A DNA stretch of 64,000 nt from Aurantimicrobium sp. INA4 (GCF_027924525.1 NZ_AP027040.1:1488001-1552000); one strand, 5' to 3'. Numbered from the stretch's first letter, positions 41,239 through 50,509 are shown. The notes: generated by a model not told the origin, from the sequence alone. Program-made: numbers and translations.

Positions 41239-42738
41239 ATGAGCGCACCCACTCAGGCACCTTCGTCGGGCAAGGGACTACAGGCGAATACCCTCGGAGT
41301 ATTCGGATCTACCGTCATTGGTCTTGCCTCCACTGCTCCGCTGTATTCGTTAGCGGCAACACTGGGTTACGTGGTTCTTGCCGTCGGTGCACAAGCACCA
41401 TTGGTGTTCATCATTGCTGCCATCCCCATGATTTTTGCAGCCTTTGCGTACCAAGAACTCAACCGAGAAATGCCTGACTGTGGCACAACATTTGTTTGGG
41501 GAGCCAAAGCTTTCGGTCCGGTTACCGGATGGATTGGTGGCTGGGCATTAGCTGTTGCCAGCGTGATGGTGTTGGCGAATGTGAGTGAGGTCACCGCGAT
41601 TTACTTCTGGTACCTCGTGGGCAACACCGGGTTTGCCGAAGATCCTGTGATTGTGGTGTGGACCGCTGTGGCATTCATTGCGCTGATGACCGCGATCAGT
41701 GTTCTTGGACTCCAAGTCGGCGAGCGCATGCAAACCGTTCTCATGGTTTTCCAGATGGGGCTCTTAGTTGCCTTTGGAGTTCTGGCATTTATCAATGCGA
41801 CCTCCGGCGCAAATGCGGACTCTGTGAACTTCTCTTGGTCATGGTTTAACCCTGCAGAACTCGGGTCTTGGTCTGGATTTATGCAGGCCGTGCTTCTAGC
41901 ACTCTTTATCTATTGGGGCTGGGACACCTGTCTTGCACTCAACGAAGAGACCCGTAACCCCAAGAAAACCCCTGGACGTGCTGCATTGATGACGATTGTC
42001 ATTCTCATCGTTGTATATGTCGGTGTCACTATTGCCGTCATGATGTTTTCTGGTTTCGGGGAGACAGGCTTTGGTTTAGCAAACCCCGACAATCTCGATG
42101 ACGTCTTCACCGTCCTTCGAGACACATTCTTTGGTCAGTGGGGTTGGCTGCTCATCCTGGCGGTCATGATCTCTGCTGCCTCCTCAACTCAAACCACTAT
42201 CTTGCCAACCGCTCGTGGAACGCTATCGATGGCTGTCTATAAAGCTCTGCCTGCAAAGTTTGCTCAGATTCACCCCAGCTTCAAAACTCCATGGTTCTCC
42301 ACGGTAGTCATGGGAGTGGCAGCAATCGCCTACTACGTTGTGATGTCGTTCCTCTCCACGGATATGCTCGCTGACTCACTGTCCTCGATGGGTCTTGCCA
42401 TTGCCTTCTACTACGCCATTACGAGTTTCTCTGCGTTCTGGTATTTCCGGAAGACACTGCGCGAGAGCGCACGCAACCTCTGGATGCGTGGCATCTTCCC
42501 GCTGCTGGGTGGGCTGCTGTTGACCTACGCGTTCATTCAGTCCGCGTTTGACATGATCAATGTCGACTACGGCTACACCGTCCTTTTAGGTGTTGGCGGT
42601 TCCTTCGTCATTGGAGTTGGCGCCATCCTGCTTGGCTTTGTGCTGATGGGCCTATGGAGGTTGCGTCCAGGCTCTCAGCCCTTCTTCCAACGCCAAAGCC
42701 TCAACCGGGACACCCCTGTCTTGGTTCCAGATGTGTGA
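41239..42738 (+). CDS. APC-family permease, probable amine or amino-acid transporter
   Basis: A 499-residue permease with about 12 hydrophobic segments. TM1 shows the unwound glycine motif FGSTVIGLASTAPLYSLAATLG, typical of APC members, and TM6 has the WGWDTCLALNEETRNPKKTPGRA loop of the amino-acid/polyamine branch. A Shine-Dalgarno GGAGAGGA lies seven bases before the ATG. The amine oxidase starts eight bases after its stop, so the pair probably imports and oxidises an amine. Confidence 0.88.
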   Translation: MSAPTQAPSSGKGLQANTLGVFGSTVIGLASTAPLYSLAATLGYVVLAVGAQAPLVFIIAAIPMIFAAFAYQELNREMPDCGTTFVWGAKAFGPVTGWIGGWALAVASVMVLANVSEVTAIYFWYLVGNTGFAEDPVIVVWTAVAFIALMTAISVLGLQVGERMQTVLMVFQMGLLVAFGVLAFINATSGANADSVNFSWSWFNPAELGSWSGFMQAVLLALFIYWGWDTCLALNEETRNPKKTPGRAALMTIVILIVVYVGVTIAVMMFSGFGETGFGLANPDNLDDVFTVLRDTFFGQWGWLLILAVMISAASSTQTTILPTARGTLSMAVYKALPAKFAQIHPSFKTPWFSTVVMGVAAIAYYVVMSFLSTDMLADSLSSMGLAIAFYYAITSFSAFWYFRKTLRESARNLWMRGIFPLLGGLLLTYAFIQSAFDMINVDYGYTVLLGVGGSFVIGVGAILLGFVLMGLWRLRPGSQPFFQRQSLNRDTPVLVPDV

Positions 42739-42746
42739 GAACTGAC

Positions 42747-44078
42747 ATGACTGCGCACGTCAAGACTCTCGTTATTGGCGCCGGGGTATCAGGCCTCACG
42801 GCAGCGCGCCTGCTTCACCTGCACGGCAACACAGTGATGGTGCTTGAAGCACGAGATCGTCTTGGTGGCCGGCTTCACTCTGAACATCGCGATGGCTACG
42901 TCACCGATTTAGGGGCGTCCTGGATTCATGGCATTGAGGACAGCCCTGTTGAGCGGATGTGTGCTGCGCTGGGAATGCCCATGATTGAATTTACGGTCGG
43001 AAGTTTTCAGCCGGACGGCAGGCCAATTGTGTACTTCGATCCCGAAGGAAAGCGCCTCAGTCTGGAACAAGCACGTGCTTTCACAGAAGACATTCACTAT
43101 TTCGACACCGTCCTCGCAGGAGTCATCGAGACCATCCCTTCAAGAAGTTCTTATGCCCAGGCGGTCGATCGTGCTCTGGAGAACATCGGGTGGGATAAGG
43201 AGCGCTCACAACGTGTGCGCGAATACATGCAGCATCGAACCGAAGAACAAGATGGAGCCCACTTCACTCTGATCGATGCGCATGGTCTTGATAACGAGGA
43301 AGTTGACGGCGACGAAGTCGTTTTCCCCGAAGGGTATGACGTCCTCGCTCATGGCTTGGCAGCTGGTATTGATGTGCGCCTGAACCACACGGTCACTGGC
43401 GTGACATGGAACGGTGATGGAGTTACCGTTCACAGCGATCAGGGTGACTTCAGCGCCGATCAAGTCATCATCACGGCTCCCATCGGAGTATTACACTCCG
43501 ATGACTTCCGCATTGAACCAGAGCTGCCTGCTGAGGTTCACCATGCTGTGAACAGTTTCCGTATGAATGATTTTGAAAAAGTCATCCTTCGTTATGACAC
43601 CCGGTTCTGGGACGAGGACATTTATGCCTTCCGCCGGCAAGGAGCTGCCGGTGACTGGTGGCACTCCTGGTATGACCTCACCAGTCTTCATGGCACGCCC
43701 GCACTACTGACTTTTGCTGCCGGACCGTGCGCCATTGAAACGCGACACCTCTCAGATACCGAGGTAGCTGGGCTGATTACGAAGTCGCTGCGAGAAATCT
43801 ACGGCGATGACGTGTCTCTTCCTCACACGATTCACCGCACGGCCTGGAAAGATGATCCTTTTGCACGAGGTGCCTATTCCTATTTGACCGTGGGTGCTGA
43901 CACCTCAGAACACGACATCCTTGCTACACCAGTTGGAGGTGTTCTTCACATAGCTGGCGAGGCCACCTGGCGTGATGACCCTGCAACAGTCACGGCAGCA
44001 CTGATGTCCGGACATCGTGCAGCCCAGAATGTTCTAGGGAAGCAGATCAACATCAGCGGTCTGTGGTCTGGTCTTTAG
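42747..44078 (+). CDS. Flavin monoamine oxidase family protein
   Basis: A 443-residue FAD-dependent amine oxidase. The dinucleotide-binding site is TLVIGAGVSGLTAARLLHLHG with EARDRLGGRL just after; the C-terminal FAD-contacting part reads GVLHIAGEATWRDDPATVTAALMSGHRAAQ. The GASWIHGI segment is typical of polyamine/LSD1-like oxidases. The ATG at 42747 was chosen; an in-frame start at 42654 lies inside the permease gene. The substrate is likely the amine carried by the coupled permease. Confidence 0.9.
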   Translation: MTAHVKTLVIGAGVSGLTAARLLHLHGNTVMVLEARDRLGGRLHSEHRDGYVTDLGASWIHGIEDSPVERMCAALGMPMIEFTVGSFQPDGRPIVYFDPEGKRLSLEQARAFTEDIHYFDTVLAGVIETIPSRSSYAQAVDRALENIGWDKERSQRVREYMQHRTEEQDGAHFTLIDAHGLDNEEVDGDEVVFPEGYDVLAHGLAAGIDVRLNHTVTGVTWNGDGVTVHSDQGDFSADQVIITAPIGVLHSDDFRIEPELPAEVHHAVNSFRMNDFEKVILRYDTRFWDEDIYAFRRQGAAGDWWHSWYDLTSLHGTPALLTFAAGPCAIETRHLSDTEVAGLITKSLREIYGDDVSLPHTIHRTAWKDDPFARGAYSYLTVGADTSEHDILATPVGGVLHIAGEATWRDDPATVTAALMSGHRAAQNVLGKQINISGLWSGL

Positions 44079-45007
44079 AAGCTGGCCCGCTTTAGCCGAT
44101 CGACAATAGCTAAAGCGATATCGTCACCTTCTGGCGTGATGGCGACCACTCGAGAAAGGCCCATTTCATCTGCTTTTCTTAATGCCGAGTAAAGCTGCTT
44201 GGCATATTCGATGTTGGTCCGAGGTTCAGCAAGGCGCACGACTCCCTCTGGAGTCACCACTGAGCTCAGAGCAATGAATCCGTCTCCGGCTAGAGGCTGT
44301 TCGTTCAAGACCACCTTGGCCCGTGGGGCGTAGTGAGAATCCAGTGACCCGCTCACCCGAATGGATGTGTCAGCGTTCTTTACTCGCAATCCAGTTGAGC
44401 GCTCAATCATCTCTTGCGTGATGGCACCAGGGCGAAGAATGCGGGGAGCTTCTGAGGTGCAGTCAATAATGGTGGATTCAATTCCCACCTCAGACTGCTC
44501 ACCGTCTAGAACAATGTCTGAAGAGTCGAGATAGTCATTCAACTCTTCTCTCACCGCAGCAGCGGTCGTGGGAGAGACTTTTCCAAACCGGTTTGCACTC
44601 GGTGCGGCAACACCGAAACCACCGAGGTACACAAACTCTCCCAGAAGTTCACGAGCAATCTCATTATTGGGAACTCTGAGTCCCACGGTGTTTTGACCGC
44701 CAGTGACAAAGTCGCCGGCTCGGGTTGACCGGGAGAGGATAAGCGTCATGGGGCCAGGCCAGAAATCGCGCGCGAGGGTGCGGGCATAATCAGGAACTTC
44801 ACGAGCCCACTGGTCAACCAACTCTGCTGTGCTGATGTGCACGATCAATGGGTGGTCTGCTGGGCGCCCCTTGGCGCGGTAAATTCTTGCAACCGCTTCA
44901 GGATTTTCTGCATCAGCACCGAGACCGTACACGGTCTCGGTGGGGAAAGCTACGAGCCATCCCTGCTTCAGCGCAGTAGCAGCTCGAGCAATATCAGCTG
45001 AGGTCAC
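44075..45007 (-). CDS. tsaC: L-threonylcarbamoyladenylate synthase (Sua5/TsaC type)
   Basis: Makes threonylcarbamoyl-AMP for the t6A37 modification of ANN-reading tRNAs. The YrdC domain is clear: GWLVAFPTETVYGLGADAENPEAVARIYRAKGRP and SANRFGKVSPTTA. At 310 residues it also has the C-terminal Sua5 domain (ending GDDIALAIVDRLKRASF), absent from the short E. coli TsaC. GTG start, with AGGA about eight bases upstream. Tail-to-tail with the amine oxidase (four-base overlap). Confidence 0.94.
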   Translation of the reverse strand: MTSADIARAATALKQGWLVAFPTETVYGLGADAENPEAVARIYRAKGRPADHPLIVHISTAELVDQWAREVPDYARTLARDFWPGPMTLILSRSTRAGDFVTGGQNTVGLRVPNNEIARELLGEFVYLGGFGVAAPSANRFGKVSPTTAAAVREELNDYLDSSDIVLDGEQSEVGIESTIIDCTSEAPRILRPGAITQEMIERSTGLRVKNADTSIRVSGSLDSHYAPRAKVVLNEQPLAGDGFIALSSVVTPEGVVRLAEPRTNIEYAKQLYSALRKADEMGLSRVVAITPEGDDIALAIVDRLKRASF

Positions 45008-45027
45008 ATTCGATCCTGGTTGAGGCT

Positions 45028-45855
45028 CTAAGGGTTACAGAAATCACAGCGTGCAGGGTCAATGCTGTGTTGTCCAAGTGAGACAACTTCAGAATAGTCA
45101 CACGCGACACAACCAAACTTTTCCGAGTGGGGCACTGAAGCAACCATTTGGCCACACCCACTGCAAGGAAGGCCATATTCATAACCGACTTTGCCCCAGC
45201 CAATCTCATTGCAGCCGACGCATCTGGTGGATATCCGCGTCACAAGTTTCTCAGCACACGCGCTGATGTTGCGCTGCCGAGACGGCGAGCTCATCGCTCG
45301 GAAGTCACTTTCGACGCGCAGATTCTGAACTGAGGCTTCTCTTAAGGTGTTCAATTCCGCAATGAATTTCTCCGGGTCGTGAATACCTTTCAGAACGATT
45401 AATTCTGTGTCCAGGTAATAAAGAATGTTTGCTGCGTGCTCGGGCAAATCAAGACGAGTGGCAAGTTCCTCAAGGTCTGTGTTGTCATTCACTTCTTCTT
45501 TGTATGCACGAATATCAGCAGAAAGATGGCTTTCTACAATGACAAAATCTTTACTCACACACACCAAGGCGAGGAGTTCATGATCTGAGGTGACCCAGGG
45601 TAGTTGCGGATGGGAACCGATGCTTCCTTCACTTGCGAGTCCGTAGTCTGTGCCCAGCAATTTAGCTCCAGCCCGCGCCTTAGCAATAGCGGCATCGCGA
45701 GGGCTGAGCGTGCGAGGAATTTCACCGCTGAACGTTCCGAACTCATCTGTGTCAATCTCTGCCAAGGTGAGCTCCCATTCAGGGACTGCTTCAAAAGCAG
45801 GGGCAATCTTTGCGAGTTTCCCGTGCTTTGTTGCCAAGGCAATTCTTTTCGACAT
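45028..45855 (-). CDS. DUF6671 protein with C-terminal double zinc ribbon
   Basis: A 275-residue protein. The first ~200 residues, with IALATKHGKLAKIAPAFE and DYGLASEGSIGSHP, look like DUF6671. The C-terminal ~65 residues carry four CxxC pairs (CVGC, CSGC, CVAC, CDFC), consistent with two zinc ribbons of the kind used to recognise RNA or protein. Function unknown. TAGACT lies 10 bases before the ATG, farther than in leaderless neighbours. It precedes tsaC by 20 bases and may be cotranscribed with it. Confidence 0.75.
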   Translation of the reverse strand: MSKRIALATKHGKLAKIAPAFEAVPEWELTLAEIDTDEFGTFSGEIPRTLSPRDAAIAKARAGAKLLGTDYGLASEGSIGSHPQLPWVTSDHELLALVCVSKDFVIVESHLSADIRAYKEEVNDNTDLEELATRLDLPEHAANILYYLDTELIVLKGIHDPEKFIAELNTLREASVQNLRVESDFRAMSSPSRQRNISACAEKLVTRISTRCVGCNEIGWGKVGYEYGLPCSGCGQMVASVPHSEKFGCVACDYSEVVSLGQHSIDPARCDFCNP

Positions 45856-45937
45856 GATGAAAGAAGTCTAGAATCCCGAATTGAAAGAAAACTGGAAAAC
45901 CAGAAATGGTGAGCTTTGTTGAGCTCTAGATAATGGG

Positions 45938-46699
45938 CTATTTGCCCATCCTGAGCGCAATGCGTGCCGGAAGCATTCTGATGAGCTTGGAAGCAATTCT
46001 CATTCCTGGCTTCGCAACAATGACGAATGGCTTACGCGCATCAATAGCAGCAAGGGCAGCCTTGATGGGGACGGCAACATCCATCGGCTTGCCAGGAGGA
46101 GTTGTTCCCGCAACGCTGAAGAACTCTGTGGCAATCGGACCAGGGCACACTGCCGTGACTCGAACATTGGTCGAGATGGTCTCTGCCCACAGTGCTTCTG
46201 TGAAGGACAGAACGTAGGCTTTCGTTGCCGAATACAGTGCATGGTTAGCTCGGGCCTGGAACGCGGCCAAAGAGGCCATGTTGATAATGACTCCGCGATC
46301 GCGCTTGAGCATTCCGGGAAGCAATCCGGTAGTGAGTTCAGTCACCGTCACCACATTGACATTGAGTTCGTTGACGACTGCGTCAGGGTCCTGTTCTGCA
46401 ACAGAACCGCTTGTTCCAAAGCCCGCGTTGTTGATGAGGACATCAACAACTGTTCCTTGAGAATGTAGCTCCGCAACCAATGAACGTCCTGCACCCGTAA
46501 CAGAGAGATCACGATCCAAACAGGTGACAGAGACCCCGAACCTGCTATTCAACTCTGTCGCGAGATCTTGCAAACGATCAAGTCTGCGAGCAACGAGAAT
46601 GAGGTTGCTTCCCTGTGTGGCAAGTTCACGTGCGTATTCAGCACCCATTCCAGAACTAGCCCCGGTTATGAGGGCAGTCATTCCCTTGAATTCATACAT
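45938..46699 (-). CDS. Short-chain dehydrogenase/reductase (SDR)
   Basis: Classical SDR, 253 residues: ALITGASSGMGAEYARELA (cofactor-binding TGxxxGxG), NNAGFG, the catalytic Ser region NMASLAAF and YSATKAYVLSF (Tyr-xxx-Lys). Substrate unknown. TAGCCT at -12 to -7 from the ATG gives a leaderless start. The membrane-like C-terminus (PARIALRMGK) and the LIRMLP stretch resemble the related SDR at 49670. Confidence 0.9.
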   Translation of the reverse strand: MYEFKGMTALITGASSGMGAEYARELATQGSNLILVARRLDRLQDLATELNSRFGVSVTCLDRDLSVTGAGRSLVAELHSQGTVVDVLINNAGFGTSGSVAEQDPDAVVNELNVNVVTVTELTTGLLPGMLKRDRGVIINMASLAAFQARANHALYSATKAYVLSFTEALWAETISTNVRVTAVCPGPIATEFFSVAGTTPPGKPMDVAVPIKAALAAIDARKPFVIVAKPGMRIASKLIRMLPARIALRMGK

Positions 46700-46705
46700 T
46701 GCCCA

Positions 46706-46711
46706 AGGCTA
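46706..46711 (-). promoter_or_regulatory. -10 hexamer of the SDR gene (leaderless)
   Basis: TAGCCT on the minus strand at -12 to -7 from the ATG at 46699. Confidence 0.5.
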
Positions 46712-46722
46712 ACAGGGGGAAT

Positions 46723-46746
46723 AAAAAAGACCCACCGTAGTGGGTC
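46723..46746 (-). terminator. Terminator of tRNA-Arg
   Basis: On the minus strand, a seven-base stem GACCCAC / GTGGGTC with a TACG loop is followed by TTTTTT. Confidence 0.88.
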
Positions 46747-46754
46747 GAAATATG

Positions 46755-46827
46755 TGCGCCCGGAGGGATTCGAACCCCCAACCTTCTGATCCGTAGTCAG
46801 ATGCTCTATCCGTTGAGCTACGGGCGC
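46755..46827 (-). tRNA. tRNA-Arg (anticodon ACG)
   Basis: On the minus strand a full 73-base cloverleaf: acceptor GCGCCCG / CGGGCGC with discriminator A, D-arm region AGCTCAACGGATAGAGC, anticodon arm TCTGA-CTACGGA-TCAGA with anticodon ACG, and T-arm GGGGGTTCGAATCCC. CCA is not encoded. A34 is the substrate of TadA, encoded at 27960-28430. The gene is transcribed alone and ends at the terminator at 46723-46746. Confidence 0.97.
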
Positions 46828-46898
46828 AGTGTTGAAACCAACTGAGCAAGCATAGCAGGGCATCAGCAGTGCTGAAAAATTCGTGTGAGATGAACTCA

Positions 46899-47693
46899 CT
46901 ATGCAGAAAGATTTACCAAAGCAAGGTGATCGTCGACTGGGAGGCCTTCTGTTTGAGCATTGACTGTTAACGAACCGAAGTTCACCTGGCCTCCAATTGC
47001 TGTCAACCATGCTGTATCAGCAGCATCGCGGCCAGTCGCGATACGCATCAGCGTTTGTCTGGGTGCTCGACCTGTCGAATCAAAGACATGCCATGAACCA
47101 TCGATAAATGCTTCGGTAACTGCGTGGAAATCCATGGGAGTTACACCTGGTGCATAGGTTGAGACCAAACGAGCTGGAATATCCATTGCCCTCAATAACG
47201 CAATGTTCAAGTGAGCGAAGTCTCGACAAACCCCATGTCGAGAAATCAAGGTGTGTAATGCTCCGTCTGAAGAACGGCTCGTTCCGGGCACATAGCTGAG
47301 TTGCTGGTGAACCCAGTTTCGTATTTCTTGAACAAGTTCGATTCCGTGCAGGTCTCCAAATTCAGCGCGGGCAACATTTCCCAGTTGGTCAGATTCGCAG
47401 TATCGGCTTTGCCTCAGATAACGAATGAGATCAGCTTCTTGAATTGGAGGAGTTGCTGAAGTTCCTGAAATGGTGGCGTCATATCCAACGCTTACTCTTC
47501 CTGAACTGACATCCGCGACGTGCAGTCGAGTGCCGTGCTCATCAAGCAACTCACGTACAGGAATTTCTACCTCATCTTGACGAACGACGAAGGTTTCCTC
47601 GGCGTGCTGTTTATCCGAAACGGCAATGGAGAAAATCAAGCGAGCAGAGGCTTTTGCATGGAGCACGATGTGTGCTGACGCTGAAGACCGCAT
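46899..47693 (-). CDS. Transglutaminase-like domain protein (second copy)
   Basis: A 264-residue transglutaminase-like protein. The catalytic region reads LISRHGVCRDFAHLNIALLRAMDIPARLVSTYAPG (Cys), then MDFHAVTEAFIDGSWHVFDSTG (His, Asp). Unlike the copy at 31338 it is not linked to ATP-grasp or alpha-E genes. The start is uncertain: I prefer ATG 47693 (MRSSASAHIV) by family likeness; an in-frame GTG at 47744 would add 17 residues, and no clear Shine-Dalgarno supports either. Confidence 0.85.
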   Translation of the reverse strand: MRSSASAHIVLHAKASARLIFSIAVSDKQHAEETFVVRQDEVEIPVRELLDEHGTRLHVADVSSGRVSVGYDATISGTSATPPIQEADLIRYLRQSRYCESDQLGNVARAEFGDLHGIELVQEIRNWVHQQLSYVPGTSRSSDGALHTLISRHGVCRDFAHLNIALLRAMDIPARLVSTYAPGVTPMDFHAVTEAFIDGSWHVFDSTGRAPRQTLMRIATGRDAADTAWLTAIGGQVNFGSLTVNAQTEGLPVDDHLALVNLSA

Positions 47694-47797
47694 GGATATA
47701 AGTGTCCGGTTTCGTAGACGGAATAACAAGAGCCCGGCTTCCACCCGAGAATATTCAGAATACCTTCTGCACAGAACCGCCCTGTTCGACTGTTCGA

Positions 47798-47803
47798 TAC
47801 CTT
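47798..47803 (+). promoter_or_regulatory. -10 hexamer of xth (leaderless)
   Basis: TACCTT at -12 to -7 from the ATG at 47810. Confidence 0.45.
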
Positions 47804-47809
47804 AGATGT

Positions 47810-48643
47810 ATGCGCATTGCCACTTGGAACGTGAACTCTATTCGTGCTCGTGTTGAACGAGTAACGGACTATCTGATTCGTGAGGATATCGACGTCCTGT
47901 GCATGCAAGAGATCAAATGCCGAGACAACCAATTCCCCTATGACGCGTTCACTGCAGCAGGTTATGAGGTTGTTCTGCATGGCTTGAACCAGTGGAATGG
48001 CGTCGCCATAGCTTCACGTCTGCCACTGGAAGATGTCCAAATTACATTCCCTTCGCAACCTGGGTTTGGGGAACCGGACGCTGACGGCAACGCTCCGCTG
48101 GAAGCGCGTGCGATTGCCGCCACCGTTAATGGGGTGCGCGTGTGGAGTTTGTATGTTCCTAATGGTCGTGAGCTTGACCACCCCCACTACTCATACAAAC
48201 TTGAGTGGTTACGCGGGCTAGCCCGGGACACGGCAGGCTGGTTGGCCGAATCACCAGACATGCCTCTGGCTTTACTTGGTGACTGGAATGTTGTTCCTTA
48301 TGATCACGACGTGTGGGATATCTCGGAATTTGCAGGTAGCACCCACGTCTCCCCTCCTGAGCGTGAAGCTTTCTTTGCTTTTGAAGCGGTTGGCCTGAAA
48401 GACGTAGTGCGTCCACTCATTCCAGAGGGCTACACCTACTGGGATTACAAGCAGCTGCGCTTCCCCCGCAACGAAGGCATGCGGATCGATTTCATATTGG
48501 GCTCACCAGCGTTTGCTGACATGGTCGACAGTGCTCACATTGCTCGGGATGAAAGAAAAGGTGATGGTCCTAGCGACCACGTCCCCGTCGTGGTTGACTT
48601 AGTGCTCGACGGCGACGAAGACGACCGTCCCATGATTTGGTAG
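47810..48643 (+). CDS. xth: Exodeoxyribonuclease III (AP endonuclease)
   Basis: Endonuclease/exonuclease/phosphatase fold, 277 residues: MRIATWNVNSIRAR, DVLCMQEIKC (metal Glu), LYVPNGRE, LLGDWNVVP (Asp-x-Asn) and GPSDHVPVVVDL (catalytic His). It cleaves abasic sites in base-excision repair. The start at 47810 is the family start MRIATWNVNS; the longer frame to 47702 runs into the divergent gene. The small membrane protein follows after four bases. Confidence 0.95.
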   Translation: MRIATWNVNSIRARVERVTDYLIREDIDVLCMQEIKCRDNQFPYDAFTAAGYEVVLHGLNQWNGVAIASRLPLEDVQITFPSQPGFGEPDADGNAPLEARAIAATVNGVRVWSLYVPNGRELDHPHYSYKLEWLRGLARDTAGWLAESPDMPLALLGDWNVVPYDHDVWDISEFAGSTHVSPPEREAFFAFEAVGLKDVVRPLIPEGYTYWDYKQLRFPRNEGMRIDFILGSPAFADMVDSAHIARDERKGDGPSDHVPVVVDLVLDGDEDDRPMIW

Positions 48644-48647
48644 AGAT

Positions 48648-48980
48648 ATGACTGCAACTAGAGGCTCAAACATAACCAGCATCGTCTTGCTGGTGGTTGC
48701 CGTGCTCAGCGACCTCGTGCTTTTCGTTCCTGCGTTGATGCTGGCCATGGTCAGTGATAGTTGCAGTCCAGATACCTGCAACATGGCTGTATTCACTCTG
48801 GGTTACTACATCGCCGTTGCCGGTCCGACCTTGGTCACACTCACCGGCATCGTGTTCACGGTCATCAAACTGGTGAAGAAGCAGGATGCTGTAGCCTTCG
48901 CACTCATTGGCCTGGGTGGCACCTACGGAGCGTTCATGCTTGGGTTAGCAATCACCTTCATTACTGTGTCGCTAAAGTAA
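48648..48980 (+). CDS. Small three-helix membrane protein, unknown function
   Basis: A 110-residue protein with three hydrophobic segments (residues ~11-35, ~48-74, ~83-107) and one short extracytoplasmic loop with cysteines (DSCSPDTCN) that could form a disulfide. It follows xth by four bases and is probably cotranscribed. I recognise no named family. Confidence 0.65.
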   Translation: MTATRGSNITSIVLLVVAVLSDLVLFVPALMLAMVSDSCSPDTCNMAVFTLGYYIAVAGPTLVTLTGIVFTVIKLVKKQDAVAFALIGLGGTYGAFMLGLAITFITVSLK

Positions 48981-48984
48981 CCGA

Positions 48985-49587
48985 CTAATACTCGGGTGTT
49001 TGCTCTTCAATCAGCTTGGCTAAATCAAGGTTGATGAACTGGCGGAGTCGATCAGATCGCTCCTGCTCGTAGTTCTCATCACCAAACTCGATCACTTCTT
49101 TGCGGTCGAGATTGCGCTCCATCTCTCGGGACAGTTCAGCCCAGGCAAGACCATGCGCTTCAGTGATGAGTTCACGAAGCCACTGTTCATCCTGAAGCTT
49201 GTCTTTTAGTCGTTGTGCAACGTGCTCAAGTGAACCCAATCGAATGGTGAGATTGTTCACGTCCCCACGACGGTAATCATCGCGCGACATTGCTTCACCG
49301 CGAAGTTTGCGGGCACGCTTGAGGTCGGCAGAAACGATGGATGCAGTTTCGAGAGACTCGACAGCTAAAGTCATAATCACATCACGTGCTGGGGCAAGAT
49401 AAATGCTCGCGTCAAATGCATCCGGCTGAGTGATGGCTTGAACAAGAATCTTGTTTTTTATTGCCATGATGGCGCCCAATCGAGCCATAGCAAATCCATC
49501 GTCAGCAGAAGTGTTAATGCTTTCGAGAATTTCCGGGGAGGGTTCATCAATGGATGCGTCCTTGCGCCAGATGCGCCAGCCAGCCAT
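48985..49587 (-). CDS. Conserved hypothetical protein, helical
   Basis: A 200-residue soluble protein, predicted mostly helical and charged. Stretches such as MARLGAIMAIKNKILVQAI and RAWGEI-like WAELSREMERNL look like a long helical bundle. I do not recognise a family. GGGAG six bases before the ATG gives a normal Shine-Dalgarno. Convergent with the xth pair. Confidence 0.6.
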   Translation of the reverse strand: MAGWRIWRKDASIDEPSPEILESINTSADDGFAMARLGAIMAIKNKILVQAITQPDAFDASIYLAPARDVIMTLAVESLETASIVSADLKRARKLRGEAMSRDDYRRGDVNNLTIRLGSLEHVAQRLKDKLQDEQWLRELITEAHGLAWAELSREMERNLDRKEVIEFGDENYEQERSDRLRQFINLDLAKLIEEQTPEY

Positions 49588-49669
49588 GCGTTTCTCCCAC
49601 GTTTCCTTGATTTAAGGATACCCAGCGAAAGCTCAGAGAATTCTGAGGAATGGGTGGTGAGGCTCCTAT

Positions 49670-50503
49670 TTACTTCCGGCCAGTGAATTTATCCATGGTG
49701 TTGTAGACACCAAAGATGTTGTCTGCGATGGCATCAAACCACCGTTGCGGAAGAATTCCCTTGAGAACCTTCGAGAGGTGCACCGTCCATGGCAACATCA
49801 ACATGGGCTTGCCCGCGAGCATGGCTTTCCAGACTTTGTTCACCACATAATCCGGTTGCATGATGGGTGTCATCAACGGACCCTTGACTCCTTCAAACAT
49901 GCCGGTGGCGATATAGCTAGGGCAGACCGTCGTGACTTTGATGTTGTCAATGTGTTGTTGTTTGAGTTCGAGTCGAACGGAATCACTCCAACCAATCAAT
50001 GCCCACTTGCTCGATGCATAAACGCTCATCTTGGGATTGGAAAGCGTGCCGGCAGCGGAGGCAATGTTCACAATTCTGGAGGGGCGCTTTCCTTCCATCA
50101 TTCCTGTCAGGAATTCGTGAGTGATGAACATTGGTGCCATGGCATTGATCTTCATAATGAACTCGGTGTCACGCTCGTTATCGTGTTCCCAGAAGTAGGT
50201 ACCCCGAACAACACCAGCATTGTTGATGATCACATCAACACCGCCGTGATTGGCAATGACATTTGCTGACGCTTTTTCGATTGCGGTACGCTCACCAATA
50301 TCAACCAGCATTGGAACGATCTCTTGATGGTTATCCGCATGCACGCGCAAAGCCTTGGTGGTTTCGGCTAATGCTTCTTTGTTGATATCCCAGAGGATGA
50401 CAGTCTCAGCGCCTTCGGCTACTGCTCGTTCGGCATAGAGACGCCCCATACCCATGGCGGCACCGGTAATGAGAATTCTGCTTCCTGCAACGTTGAAGGT
50501 CAT
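49670..50503 (-). CDS. Short-chain dehydrogenase/reductase (SDR)
   Basis: Classical SDR of 277 residues: RILITGAAMGMGRLYAERAV (cofactor loop), NNAGVVRG, IVNIASAAG (catalytic Ser) and SVYASSKWALIGW (Tyr-xxx-Lys). I chose ATG 50503 over GTG 50509 because TAGATT then falls at -12 to -7. It lies after the TetR gene (29 bases) and may be read with it, but has its own promoter. Substrate unknown. Confidence 0.9.
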   Translation of the reverse strand: MTFNVAGSRILITGAAMGMGRLYAERAVAEGAETVILWDINKEALAETTKALRVHADNHQEIVPMLVDIGERTAIEKASANVIANHGGVDVIINNAGVVRGTYFWEHDNERDTEFIMKINAMAPMFITHEFLTGMMEGKRPSRIVNIASAAGTLSNPKMSVYASSKWALIGWSDSVRLELKQQHIDNIKVTTVCPSYIATGMFEGVKGPLMTPIMQPDYVVNKVWKAMLAGKPMLMLPWTVHLSKVLKGILPQRWFDAIADNIFGVYNTMDKFTGRK

Positions 50504-50509
50504 GAGCAC

